This document shows, piece after piece, positions 33,033 through 40,599 of a stretch of DNA of 45,732 bases. The stretch covers positions 1-45,732 of the forward strand of contig CAKTIE010000013.1 in assembly GCA_934565655.1 (NCBI GenBank), in the 5' to 3' direction. Source of the DNA: an uncultured Oscillospiraceae bacterium. GTDB lineage: Bacteria > Bacillota > Clostridia > Oscillospirales > Oscillospiraceae. Under the pieces are notes generated by a model. That model saw nothing but the letters and a program-made list of their open reading frames with translations, had not been told where the DNA came from and did no database searches. The stretch's first letter is position 1. Each line of letters starts with the position of its first letter. The translations under genes and the position numbers were made by a program.

Positions 33033-33890
33033 ATGGAGATCACCCGCGCCTATGTGAAAAGCATCCTGCCCCACCGGGATCCGGAGGGCCACAAGGGCAC
33101 CTTCGGCAAGGTGTACTGCCTGTGCGGCGCGGTGGGCTATACCGGCGCGCCGGTGCTGGCAGCCTCCGCTGCCGTCCGCAGCGGCAGCGGACTTGTGTAC
33201 CTGGGCGTGCCGGAGGATATCTGGCCCATCACGGCGGTGAAATGCCAGAGCGCCATGCCCTTTCCACTGCCGTCCCAACAGGGGAAGCTGGCGCTGGCGG
33301 CGGAGGAGACCGTCCGGGAGCGCATTGCCGGGTGTGACGCGGTGCTGATCGGCTGCGGCCTGGGCCGCAGCGACGAAAGCGACGCTCTGACCCGGAAGCT
33401 GCTGGATGTGGAAAAGCCGCTGGTGCTGGACGCCGACGGCATAAACGCCTTCGAGGAGCGTATATATGAGATGAAGCGCCGTCAGGGGCTGGTCACGGTG
33501 ATGACGCCCCACGAGGGGGAGTTCTTCCGCGCCGGCGGCGACCTGAGCCGCGGCCGTGAGAGCGGCGCACGGGCCTATGCCGCCCGGTGGGGCGTGTACC
33601 TGATCCTGAAGGGTCACCGCACCGTGGTGGTCGCGCCGGATGGCCGTCTGGCGGTGAACACCACCGGCAACAGCGGCATGGCAAAGGGCGGCAGCGGCGA
33701 TATCCTCTCCGGCATGGTGGTGAGCCTGCTGGGGCAGGGTATGGAGCCGTTTGACGCCTGCTGCGCCGCTGTGTTCTGCCATGGCCTTGCCGGTGACCGT
33801 ACCGCCGCCCGGCTGGGGGAGCGGGGCATGTCGCCTGCCGACCTGCTGGCGGAGCTGCCCCATGCCTTCCAAGAAATAGAACAGGGATGA
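33033..33890 (+). CDS. nnrD: ADP-dependent (S)-NAD(P)H-hydrate dehydratase
   Basis: 285 residues, ribokinase-like fold. Repairs damaged NAD(P)H hydrates. Signatures: GTFGKVYCLCGAVGYTGAP at the start, LVLDADGIN, MTPHEGEFFR, LKGHRTVVVAPDG and the nucleotide-binding GNSGMAKGGSGDILSG. It lacks the NnrE epimerase half that is fused in many bacteria. AAGGAG 7 nt before the ATG at 33033 fixes the start. First gene of a rightward nnrD-lipoprotein-alr operon. Confidence 0.94.
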   Translation: MEITRAYVKSILPHRDPEGHKGTFGKVYCLCGAVGYTGAPVLAASAAVRSGSGLVYLGVPEDIWPITAVKCQSAMPFPLPSQQGKLALAAEETVRERIAGCDAVLIGCGLGRSDESDALTRKLLDVEKPLVLDADGINAFEERIYEMKRRQGLVTVMTPHEGEFFRAGGDLSRGRESGARAYAARWGVYLILKGHRTVVVAPDGRLAVNTTGNSGMAKGGSGDILSGMVVSLLGQGMEPFDACCAAVFCHGLAGDRTAARLGERGMSPADLLAELPHAFQEIEQG

Positions 33891-33899
33891 TTGGAAAGC

Positions 33900-33921
33900 C
33901 TTCCGAGCTTATATTCGGAGG
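33900..33921 (+). promoter_or_regulatory. hairpin covering the lipoprotein ribosome-binding site
   Basis: CTTCCGA pairs with TCGGAGG (one G-T pair) around 8 nt, enclosing part of the GGAGGGAG ribosome site. Could make translation depend on ribosomes finishing nnrD, whose stop lies 10 bp upstream. Confidence 0.4.
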
Positions 33922-33929
33922 GAGATACC

Positions 33930-34511
33930 ATGAAACGCATCGTTGTCCTGCTGCTGTGCCTGCTGCTGCCGCTGTGCGGCGGCTGCGGCAAAAAAAGCAG
34001 CGCCGCGGCTGATATCCAGGAGCAGTACAGCCGCATCGCCGCCGCCCAGATGGAGGCGGAAGTCATTTTTCACATGCCCCAGGAGGATCGTACCTTTACC
34101 CTGCAATGCGACTTTGCGCCGCAGAAGTCCACCGTCACGGTGACGGCGCCGGAAACCGTCAAGGGTGTCACCGCCACCATCGGGGAGGACGGCGTCGCCG
34201 TGATCTACGACGGCGCGGTACTGTCGGCAGGCCGGAGCGAGGACGTGGGGCCGGTCAACAGCCTGCCCTTCCTGCTGCATACCATCGGCAGCGGCTATCT
34301 GCTGGAGGAGGGCCGCGAGACGCTGGAGGACACGGACTGCTATCGTCTGACGCTGGACACCACCGCCGCGGGCACGGCGGTCACCTGCACCGCCTGGGTG
34401 GACGCGGAGACGCTGCTGCCCCGCTACGCGGAGTTTTCCGCCGACGGCACGGTGCTGGTGTCGGTGAAGCTGCTGTCCTTCTCCTGTACATTGAACGAAA
34501 AAGAGAATTGA
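33930..34511 (+). CDS. lipoprotein between nnrD and alr (LolA/YdcC-like)
   Basis: 193 residues. Signal peptide with lipobox CGGC, then a beta-rich exported domain with regularly spaced strands (VTVTAPETVKGVTATI, ADGTVLVSVKLLSF) recalling LolA-like lipoproteins. In Bacillus a LolA-like lipoprotein (YdcC) also lies directly before alr, so it is probably the counterpart; detailed function unknown. Ends 28 bp before alr. Confidence 0.8.
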   Translation: MKRIVVLLLCLLLPLCGGCGKKSSAAADIQEQYSRIAAAQMEAEVIFHMPQEDRTFTLQCDFAPQKSTVTVTAPETVKGVTATIGEDGVAVIYDGAVLSAGRSEDVGPVNSLPFLLHTIGSGYLLEEGRETLEDTDCYRLTLDTTAAGTAVTCTAWVDAETLLPRYAEFSADGTVLVSVKLLSFSCTLNEKEN

Positions 34512-34539
34512 CCTTGCCATCGATAAGGAGGAAACACAT

Positions 34540-35709
34540 ATGGAATCTACACTGCGGAGAACATGGGCCGAGATCGACCTTGACGCGCTGGCCCACAACT
34601 ATAAGACCCTGCGCGCCCACATTGGCCCCGATGTGAAATTTCTGGGGGTGGTGAAGGCGGACGGCTACGGCCACGGCGCCGTACAGGTGTCCCGCGTGCT
34701 GGAGAAGCTGGGTGCGGACTATCTGGCGGTATCCAGCATCGACGAGGCCATGGAGCTGCGCCACAACGGCATCGCCATGCCCATCCTGATCCTGGGACAC
34801 ACGCCCCGTGAGCAGGTGAAGAACCTCATCGACCTGCATATCACCCAGGCAGTGACCTGCGCCGCCAAGGCGGAGGAGTACAGCGCCGAAGCCGTCAAAT
34901 GCGGTGGCACGCTGAAGGTGCATATCAAGGTGGACACCGGCATGTCCCGTCTGGGCTACCTGTGCGGCGGCGATATGTTTGAGACCGGTGTGGAGGGCAT
35001 CTGCCAGGCCTGCACCGCGCCGGGACTGGAGGCGGAGGGTATCTTTACCCACTTCGCCGTGGCCGACGAGCCGGATGCGGACAGCCGCGCCTACACGCAG
35101 GCCCAGTTTGATCTGTTCCGCCGTGTCATCGCCGCCGTGGAGCGGCGGCTGGGCAAGCCCTTTGCCATCCGCCACTGCGCCAACTCCGGCGCGGTGGCCG
35201 CGTGGCCGGAGACGTATCTGGATATGGTGCGTCCCGGCATCCTGCTGTACGGCTGCACCGGGGCGGCAAAGGAGCTGGGCCTTGTGCCGGTCATGACCCT
35301 CAAGACCACCGTCAGTACCATCAAGACCTATGCCACCGGCGTGGACATCAGCTACGGACGGCTATATACCACGCCCCGCACCACCCGCATGGGCGTGGTG
35401 CCCTACGGCTATGCCGACGGCTTTTTCCGCGTGCTGTCCGACCGCTGCGCCATGATGACGGCGGACGGCCCGGCACCTCAGCGGGGCCGCATCTGCATGG
35501 ATATGTCCATGATCGACCTGACGGAGCTGCCCGGCGTGCAGGTGGGGGACGAGGTGGAGGTGTTCGGCCGCCGCGCCCGCGTGGATGATCTGGCGGCGCT
35601 GGCGGGCACCATTCCCTATGAGCTGACCTGCGCCGTCAGCAAGCGGGTTCCCCGCGTGTACCTGCAAAACGGCAAAGTGGTGGAAAAAGAGCTCCTCCTG
35701 CGGATGTGA
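34540..35709 (+). CDS. alr: alanine racemase
   Basis: 389 residues. PLP enzyme making D-alanine for peptidoglycan. PLP lysine K39 in VVKADGYGHG, KVDTGMSRLGY, YGRLYTTPRTTRMGVVPYGYADG containing the second catalytic Tyr region, and CMDMSMID near the C-terminus. Fold-type III barrel plus C-terminal beta domain, normal length. AAGGAGG upstream of the ATG at 34540. Confidence 0.96.
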   Translation: MESTLRRTWAEIDLDALAHNYKTLRAHIGPDVKFLGVVKADGYGHGAVQVSRVLEKLGADYLAVSSIDEAMELRHNGIAMPILILGHTPREQVKNLIDLHITQAVTCAAKAEEYSAEAVKCGGTLKVHIKVDTGMSRLGYLCGGDMFETGVEGICQACTAPGLEAEGIFTHFAVADEPDADSRAYTQAQFDLFRRVIAAVERRLGKPFAIRHCANSGAVAAWPETYLDMVRPGILLYGCTGAAKELGLVPVMTLKTTVSTIKTYATGVDISYGRLYTTPRTTRMGVVPYGYADGFFRVLSDRCAMMTADGPAPQRGRICMDMSMIDLTELPGVQVGDEVEVFGRRARVDDLAALAGTIPYELTCAVSKRVPRVYLQNGKVVEKELLLRM

Positions 35710-35752
35710 GCAATACGGGTCATCACCCATACACATAAGCCACCGATAGAAT

Positions 35753-35886
35753 TCCGTAGGGGCCGGCGTCCTCGACGGCCCGCATGCAAGAAGTCTCTGT
35801 GCGATCCGCGGCGGGGTGAGGGCACCCCGCCCTACGGATGGTCTGTCGGTGGTCGTGCGTAGGGCGGCCTGCCCTCAGGCCGCCGC
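35753..35886. repeat. GC-rich composite palindromic repeat
   Basis: TCCGTAGGG (35753-35761) and its complement CCCTACGGA (35830-35838) enclose further GC-rich hairpins. A second module GGGCGGCCTGCCCTCAGGCCG follows. Only one copy is in the window; its form suggests an interspersed repeat of a type distinct from the three-copy family. The gap 35710-35953 has no gene. Confidence 0.5.
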
Positions 35887-35953
35887 TTATTGATATTCAT
35901 GCCGCGCAGCGGCACACCGCATCTTTTCACGCTTCACTTTTATCTCTTCACTG

Positions 35954-35990
35954 AAAAAAGGCCTGCATCCGACGAATGCAGGCCTTTTTT
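35954..35990. terminator. bidirectional terminator between alr and mazF
   Basis: AAAAAAGGCCTGCATCC... pairs with GAATGCAGGCCTTTTTT (13-15 bp); abuts the mazF stop codon. Confidence 0.85.
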
Positions 35991-36355
35991 CATACCAGCC
36001 GCGGCTGCGGCAGTCCGAAGCTGACGGCGATGGCGGCGTCCACCTTTTCCATCACGTCGCTGTCCACCTGGCCCATCCGCTGGCGCAGCCGCTGCTTATC
36101 CAGCGTGCGCACCTGCTCCAGCAGGATCACCGACTCTTTGGGCAGACCATAACGCATGGCCTGCAGCTCGATATGTGTGGGCAGCTTGGCCTTGCCCATC
36201 TGCGAGGTGATGGCTGCCGCGATCACCGTGGGGCTGTGGCGGTTGCCGGTATCATTCTGTACGATGAGAACAGGCCGCACGCCGCCCTGCTCGCTGCCCA
36301 CCACCGGGCTGAGGTCGGCGTAATAGATCTCTCCGCGTTTGACAGTTGTATCCAC
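35990..36355 (-). CDS. MazF/PemK family endoribonuclease toxin (NdoA-like)
   Basis: About 121 residues. Sequence-specific mRNA interferase: [31 protein letters not shown] and TVIAAAITS are hallmark segments, closest in form to Bacillus NdoA. The GTG at 36355 is preferred (GGAGAG 8 nt upstream); an ATG at 36373 lacks a ribosome site. In Bacillus the order is alr-ndoAI-ndoA on one strand. Here the toxin is convergent to alr and no antitoxin gene is visible upstream (36374-36574). Confidence 0.9.
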   Translation of the reverse strand: MDTTVKRGEIYYADLSPVVGSEQGGVRPVLIVQNDTGNRHSPTVIAAAITSQMGKAKLPTHIELQAMRYGLPKESVILLEQVRTLDKQRLRQRMGQVDSDVMEKVDAAIAVSFGLPQPRLV

Positions 36356-36574
36356 AAAGTTCACTCTCCGCATCGTATCGTGGCCGCCGGTAAGAAGCGG
36401 CCCCGTAGGAAGTACCCAATGTATCAGGCCACTTCCATTGTCCCCCGCCCGCCGCCGGATTATACATCCTCCGGCGTCATTCGCTTCTGTCCTGCATCAT
36501 CCTATGCCCGTCCCCGCCCGGTGGTGCAAAAAACGAAAAAACGCAAAAAAACACTACCATATCTTGTGTGGCTA

Positions 36575-36583
36575 TGGTATAAT
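36575..36583 (+). promoter_or_regulatory. extended -10 promoter of nrdR
   Basis: TGGTATAAT about 69 bp before the nrdR start; -35 poorly conserved. Upstream, 36374-36574 shows no credible gene. Confidence 0.5.
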
Positions 36584-36651
36584 TATTGTGATTATTGTGT
36601 GTTGAATAACCGGCGGCTCCGTTCGCCGGAATATGGGAGGGTCACAGAGAT

Positions 36652-37107
36652 ATGAAATGCCCCTATTGCGGATATAAAGAGAGCAAGGTGGTGGATTCCC
36701 GCCCCGCTGACGAGGGCAGCAGCATCCGCCGCCGCCGCGAGTGCCTCAAGTGCGAAAAGCGCTTTACCACCTATGAAACGGTGGAAAGCCTGCCCATGGT
36801 GGTCATCAAGAAGGATGGCAGCCGCCAGAGCTTCGACCGGAACAAGATCCTGCGGGGCATCCAGCGCTCCTGCGAAAAGCGCCCGGTTCCCGTGGCGGAC
36901 ATGGAGCGCATGGCCAGCGAGATCGAGCAGGAGCTGCAGAACTCGCTGGAGCGCGAGACCAGCACCGAGGTCATCGGCGAGAAGGTCATGGAGAAGCTGA
37001 AAGCCGCCGACGAGGTGGCCTACGTCCGCTTCGCCAGCGTCTACCGTCAGTTCAAGGACATCAACACCTTCATGTCGGAGCTGAACAAGCTGCTCAGCGA
37101 GAAGTAA
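36652..37107 (+). CDS. nrdR: transcriptional repressor NrdR
   Basis: 151 residues. Represses ribonucleotide reductase genes in response to (d)ATP. N-terminal zinc ribbon MKCPYCG...[12 protein letters not shown] (two C-x-x-C pairs), then the ATP-cone ([18 protein letters not shown]). Standard length. GGGAGG upstream of the ATG. No nrd target gene in the window. Confidence 0.97.
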   Translation: MKCPYCGYKESKVVDSRPADEGSSIRRRRECLKCEKRFTTYETVESLPMVVIKKDGSRQSFDRNKILRGIQRSCEKRPVPVADMERMASEIEQELQNSLERETSTEVIGEKVMEKLKAADEVAYVRFASVYRQFKDINTFMSELNKLLSEK

Positions 37108-37125
37108 GGCTTCTGGCACAAAATC

Positions 37126-37249
37126 CAAAGCCTCCCTTGTGTAAAGGGAGGTGGCAACGCGAAGCGTTGACGGAGGGATTGTCGATCATCGTTTTATCCC
37201 CTCAGTCGGCTTCGCCGACAGCTCCCCTTGCAACAAGGGGAGCCTTTGG
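37126..37249. repeat. palindromic interspersed repeat, copy 3
   Basis: About 124 bp; CAAAGCCTCCCTTGTGTAAA at the left and CAACAAGGGGAGCCTTTGG at the right, with hairpins CAACGCGAAGCGTTG and GTCGGCTTCGCCGAC. Lies just after nrdR and before the convergent DUF4363 gene. Confidence 0.88.
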
Positions 37250-37270
37250 TGCGCTCTATTAAAATGTCCC

Positions 37271-37651
37271 TTACAGCACGTTTTTGATACTCAGCTGCTC
37301 CATCTCCGCCAGACGGTCGAATTGCAGCGCCAGCTGCACCGCTGCGTCGGAGAGGGAGCCGTTGTCCTGCGCGTCCACAAACAGCACACACTGGTGCAGC
37401 AGGGTGTCGGCTTCGTTGATCTCCTCATGCATCAGCGTGATGTGGAGATAGCTCTGCTTTTTCTGCCAGTCCGCCCAGAGGGCAGCCATCACCCGCGCCG
37501 CGGTGTCCCAGTCGCCGCCCTCGGCGGCGGCGGTAACGGTATCCAGCTGCGCCGTCCAGTGGCCGCACCGGGCGGTGAGATAGGCGCTGTTGACAAGGCT
37601 GGCCGCCATCAGCAGCACCAGCACAAGGATCGCGGCACGAAGCGCCTTCAT
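37271..37651 (-). CDS. DUF4363 family protein
   Basis: 126 residues. N-terminal membrane helix (about 5-22), remainder helical with a WQKKQSYLHITLMHEEINEAD segment typical of DUF4363. Its ATG overlaps the DUF421 stop (ATGA). Families DUF421 and DUF4363 often travel together in spore-forming clostridia; function unknown, membrane-associated. Confidence 0.85.
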   Translation of the reverse strand: MKALRAAILVLVLLMAASLVNSAYLTARCGHWTAQLDTVTAAAEGGDWDTAARVMAALWADWQKKQSYLHITLMHEEINEADTLLHQCVLFVDAQDNGSLSDAAVQLALQFDRLAEMEQLSIKNVL

Positions 37652-38331
37652 TTCACCGCCTCCTTCTTGGCCAGCACCACGGTGCCGCTGCGGTCAACAG
37701 TCATGAGGAACACGTCCTGCACCCGGTGCGCCCTGTGGGCCTTCAGCTGCTTTTGCAGCCATTTTTCATCCAGCCCCATCTTTTCCATGTTCTTTCCCAT
37801 CAGCCGTCCGTTGTCGATGATAATGACCGGCAGGAACACATCGTCATCTACCTTCAGCCCCATCTGCTTGGGTGTGGCGGGCTGCACGTCGGCGCGCAGC
37901 AGCACGCTCAGCTGTCCGCTGGTCTCCAGCACGGCGTATTTCACCTCGTCCAGCGACGAGACGCCCTGCACCCGCAGCTCCTCCAATACCTCGTCCAGCG
38001 TCAGGCGGCTGCGCTTCATGGCGGCCTGCTGCAAAACGCCCTCCCGGATGATAAGGGTCGGCTCGCCGCACACCAGCGAGCGGAACCGGACGCTCAGCAT
38101 GCTGATGCCGCTGAGAAGGGTGCTGAGGGCCAGCAGCGTGGCGATGGGGATCACGCCCTGCAAAAGGGGCAGGCCGAAGTCCTGCATGGGAACGGATGCC
38201 AGATCGCTCAGCAGCATCATCAGCACAAATTCGATGGGCTCCAGCTGCCCGATCTGCCGCTTGCCGGTCAGCCGCAGGCCCACGATCAGGAGGCCGTACA
38301 GCAGCACCGTGCGGAAAAACGCGGTGATCAT
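37648..38331 (-). CDS. DUF421 (YetF-like) membrane protein
   Basis: 227 residues. Three N-terminal membrane segments (about 5-80; VGLRLTGKRQIGQLEPIEFVLM is the family signature) followed by a cytoplasmic domain (VRFRSLVCGEPTLIIREG). Role unsettled; some relatives are spore-linked. The ATG at 38331 has AAAGGAG upstream; longer starts lack one. Translationally coupled to DUF4363. Confidence 0.9.
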   Translation of the reverse strand: MITAFFRTVLLYGLLIVGLRLTGKRQIGQLEPIEFVLMMLLSDLASVPMQDFGLPLLQGVIPIATLLALSTLLSGISMLSVRFRSLVCGEPTLIIREGVLQQAAMKRSRLTLDEVLEELRVQGVSSLDEVKYAVLETSGQLSVLLRADVQPATPKQMGLKVDDDVFLPVIIIDNGRLMGKNMEKMGLDEKWLQKQLKAHRAHRVQDVFLMTVDRSGTVVLAKKEAVK

Positions 38332-38351
38332 CAATATCAACTCCTTTTCAT

Positions 38352-38381
38352 GGAGTATGGACGTTTTTTCAAAAAATATTG
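38352..38381 (-). promoter_or_regulatory. possible sigma-E-like promoter of DUF421-DUF4363
   Basis: Minus strand CAATATT, 15 bp, CATACTCC; partial fit to sigma-E. A sporulation link would suit the family, but the match is weak. Confidence 0.3.
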
Positions 38382-38489
38382 CCAACCGCGATAAAACCGG
38401 TCACACCCGTGGCCGATTTTATATATAGTAGATAAGGGGGCAAAGCCCCCAGCGCAGAGAGAAAGGAGAACATCGGGAAAACATTGAAC

Positions 38490-38672
38490 CCGACACAAGC
38501 GCCATGCGCCTGCCGCAAGGCAGGACGACGAGGGGGAGAGAGTATCGAAGCATTCGGCGGGTGCTCTCCCGTACCGCCTCCGGGTACGTCAGGCCGCGGA
38601 CAAATATGCGGGCGACCGCAAAACAAAGCCGCTGCCGCCGGAGAAGAAAATGACAGATCACTGCGCGTTTGT
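38490..38672 (+). ncRNA. glmS ribozyme
   Basis: The cleavage site context A|GCGCC occurs at 38498/38499. It is followed by the P2 hairpin (CCTGCCGCAAGGCAGG region), the conserved GACGAGG, and the core TATCGAAGCATTCGGCGGGTGCTCTCCC, which matches the glmS ribozyme consensus almost base for base, then the P3-P4 region. Located in the 5' leader of glmS, it should self-cleave with glucosamine-6-phosphate as cofactor and lower glmS mRNA. Confidence 0.9.
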
Positions 38673-38707
38673 CCTTTTGATATCATTATATCAGGAGGTA
38701 CGACATT

Positions 38708-40543
38708 ATGTGTGGAATCGTAGGCTATGTGGGCACCCAGCAGGCGGCGCCGCTGCTGCTGGAGGGACTGCGCCGGCTGGAATACCGGGGCTATGACTCC
38801 TCCGGCGTGGCCGTGTGCGGTCCGGAGGGCCTGGCGGTGCGCAAGGCCAAGGGCCGCTTGCAGGCGCTGGCCGACCTGACGGGGGAGGGCACGGCCCTGC
38901 CCGGTACGACCGGCGTCGGCCATACCCGCTGGGCCACCCACGGCGAGCCTAACGACGTAAACGCCCACCCTCAGGTCAGCGAAAGCGGCCTGTTCGCGGT
39001 GGTGCACAACGGGATCATTGAAAACTACGCGATCCTGAAGAAGAAACTGATCGAAAAGGGCTATACCTTCCGCTCCGAAACGGATACGGAGGTGGTGGCT
39101 CAGCTGCTGGACTGGTATTACCGCGAAAGCCGCGACGTGTTCGAGGCCGTCACCAGTATGCTGTCGGCGGTGGAGGGCGCTTACGCGCTGGGCATCCTGT
39201 GCGCCGACGCGCCGGATCGCCTGATCGCCGCCCGGAAGGACGCGCCGCTGCTGCTGGGCTACGGCGAGGGGGAGAACTTCATCGCCTCCGATGTGACGGC
39301 CCTGCTGCGCCATACCCGCGACATCGTGTATATGGATGACGGCGAGATGGCCATCGTCACCGCCGCCGGCATCCGCATCTATGACGAGCGCCGCCGTCCC
39401 ATCGAAAAGGAGCATCATCATATCGACTGGGACGTGGACGCGGCGGAAAAGGGCGGCTATGACCACTTCATGCTGAAGGAGATCTTCGAGCAGCCCACCG
39501 CCATCGCCAAGGCCATCACCGGCCGCATCCAGGATGGCCGCGTGGTGCTCAGCGACCTGACCATGACCGACCGGCAGATCCGGGAGATCGGCCGCATCTG
39601 CATCGTGGCATGCGGCTCCAGCTACCATGTGGGCATGGTGGGCAAGTACAATCTGGAGCGGCTGCTGCGCCGTCCGGTAGAGGTGTGCCTTGCCTCCGAA
39701 TTCCGGTACAGCGACCCCATCGTGGGAGAGGGCGATCTTGTTATCGTCATCAGCCAGTCCGGCGAGACGCTGGACTCCATGGCCGCCCTGCGGGAGGCCA
39801 AAAAACGGGGCGCGCGGATATTGTCCATCGTCAATGTGGTGGGCTCCTCCATCGCCCGCGAGTCCGACGACGTGCTCTATACCTGGGCCGGGCCGGAGAT
39901 CGCCGTGGCCACCACCAAGGCGTACAGCACCCAGATGGTGGTGCTGAACCTGCTGGGACTGTATTTCGGTGACATCATGGGTACGGTGGACTATGAGACC
40001 TATACCGCCATGGTGCAGGGCATCCAGGCGCTGCCCGCCCAGATGGAGACTGTCCTGACCGACATAGACCCCATCCGGCAGGCGGCAAAGCTGCTGGCGC
40101 CCCATGAGCAGGTGTTCTTCATCGGCCGCAACCTGGACTACGCCCTGTCACTGGAGGGCAGCCTGAAGCTGAAGGAGATCTCCTACATCCACTCCGAGGC
40201 TTACGCCTCCGGCGAGCTGAAGCACGGCACTATCTCCCTGATCGAGGAGGGGACGCCGGTGATCGCCGCCGCCACCTATATGCCGCTGTTCGACAAGGCC
40301 ATGAGCAACGTGGTGGAGGTGCAGGCCCGCGGCGCCAATGTGCTGGCCCTGACCACCGAGACCGGTGCGTCCCAGATGCACAGCCGGGTGGAGAATGTGC
40401 TGACCGTTCCGGAAACGGAGGCCATGCTGCTGCCGCAGCTGGGCGTGGTGCCCCTGCAGCTGCTGGCCTATTACATCGCGCTGGAGCGCGGCTGCGACAT
40501 CGACAAGCCCCGCAATCTGGCCAAATCCGTCACTGTGGAATAA
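38708..40543 (+). CDS. glmS: glutamine-fructose-6-phosphate aminotransferase
   Basis: 611 residues. Makes glucosamine-6-phosphate for cell-wall synthesis. Nucleophile Cys2 (MCGIVGYVG) of the Ntn glutaminase domain, HTRWATHGEPN, HNGIIENY, then two SIS sugar-isomerase domains (ACGSSYHVG, ISQSGETLDS, LGRNLDYALSLEGSLKLKE-like segment) and the DKPRNLAKSVTVE C-terminus. AGGAGG upstream of the ATG; regulated by the ribozyme in its leader. Confidence 0.97.
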   Translation: MCGIVGYVGTQQAAPLLLEGLRRLEYRGYDSSGVAVCGPEGLAVRKAKGRLQALADLTGEGTALPGTTGVGHTRWATHGEPNDVNAHPQVSESGLFAVVHNGIIENYAILKKKLIEKGYTFRSETDTEVVAQLLDWYYRESRDVFEAVTSMLSAVEGAYALGILCADAPDRLIAARKDAPLLLGYGEGENFIASDVTALLRHTRDIVYMDDGEMAIVTAAGIRIYDERRRPIEKEHHHIDWDVDAAEKGGYDHFMLKEIFEQPTAIAKAITGRIQDGRVVLSDLTMTDRQIREIGRICIVACGSSYHVGMVGKYNLERLLRRPVEVCLASEFRYSDPIVGEGDLVIVISQSGETLDSMAALREAKKRGARILSIVNVVGSSIARESDDVLYTWAGPEIAVATTKAYSTQMVVLNLLGLYFGDIMGTVDYETYTAMVQGIQALPAQMETVLTDIDPIRQAAKLLAPHEQVFFIGRNLDYALSLEGSLKLKEISYIHSEAYASGELKHGTISLIEEGTPVIAAATYMPLFDKAMSNVVEVQARGANVLALTTETGASQMHSRVENVLTVPETEAMLLPQLGVVPLQLLAYYIALERGCDIDKPRNLAKSVTVE

Positions 40544-40553
40544 TGTAAGAAAA

Positions 40554-40585
40554 GGGAAGGCCCCGTCGTGCGACGGGGCCTTCCC
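40554..40585. terminator. terminator between glmS and citrate synthase
   Basis: GGGAAGGCCCCGTCG and its complement with a 2-nt loop; TTTTCTT follows on the minus strand, so it mainly serves gltA. Confidence 0.85.
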
Positions 40586-40599
40586 TGTGTATATGTTCG

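Noticed and set aside
36551..36600. NrdR box in the nrdR promoter
   Set aside because: ACACTA and TTGTGT occur but are spaced 3 bp too far apart for the NrdR consensus.
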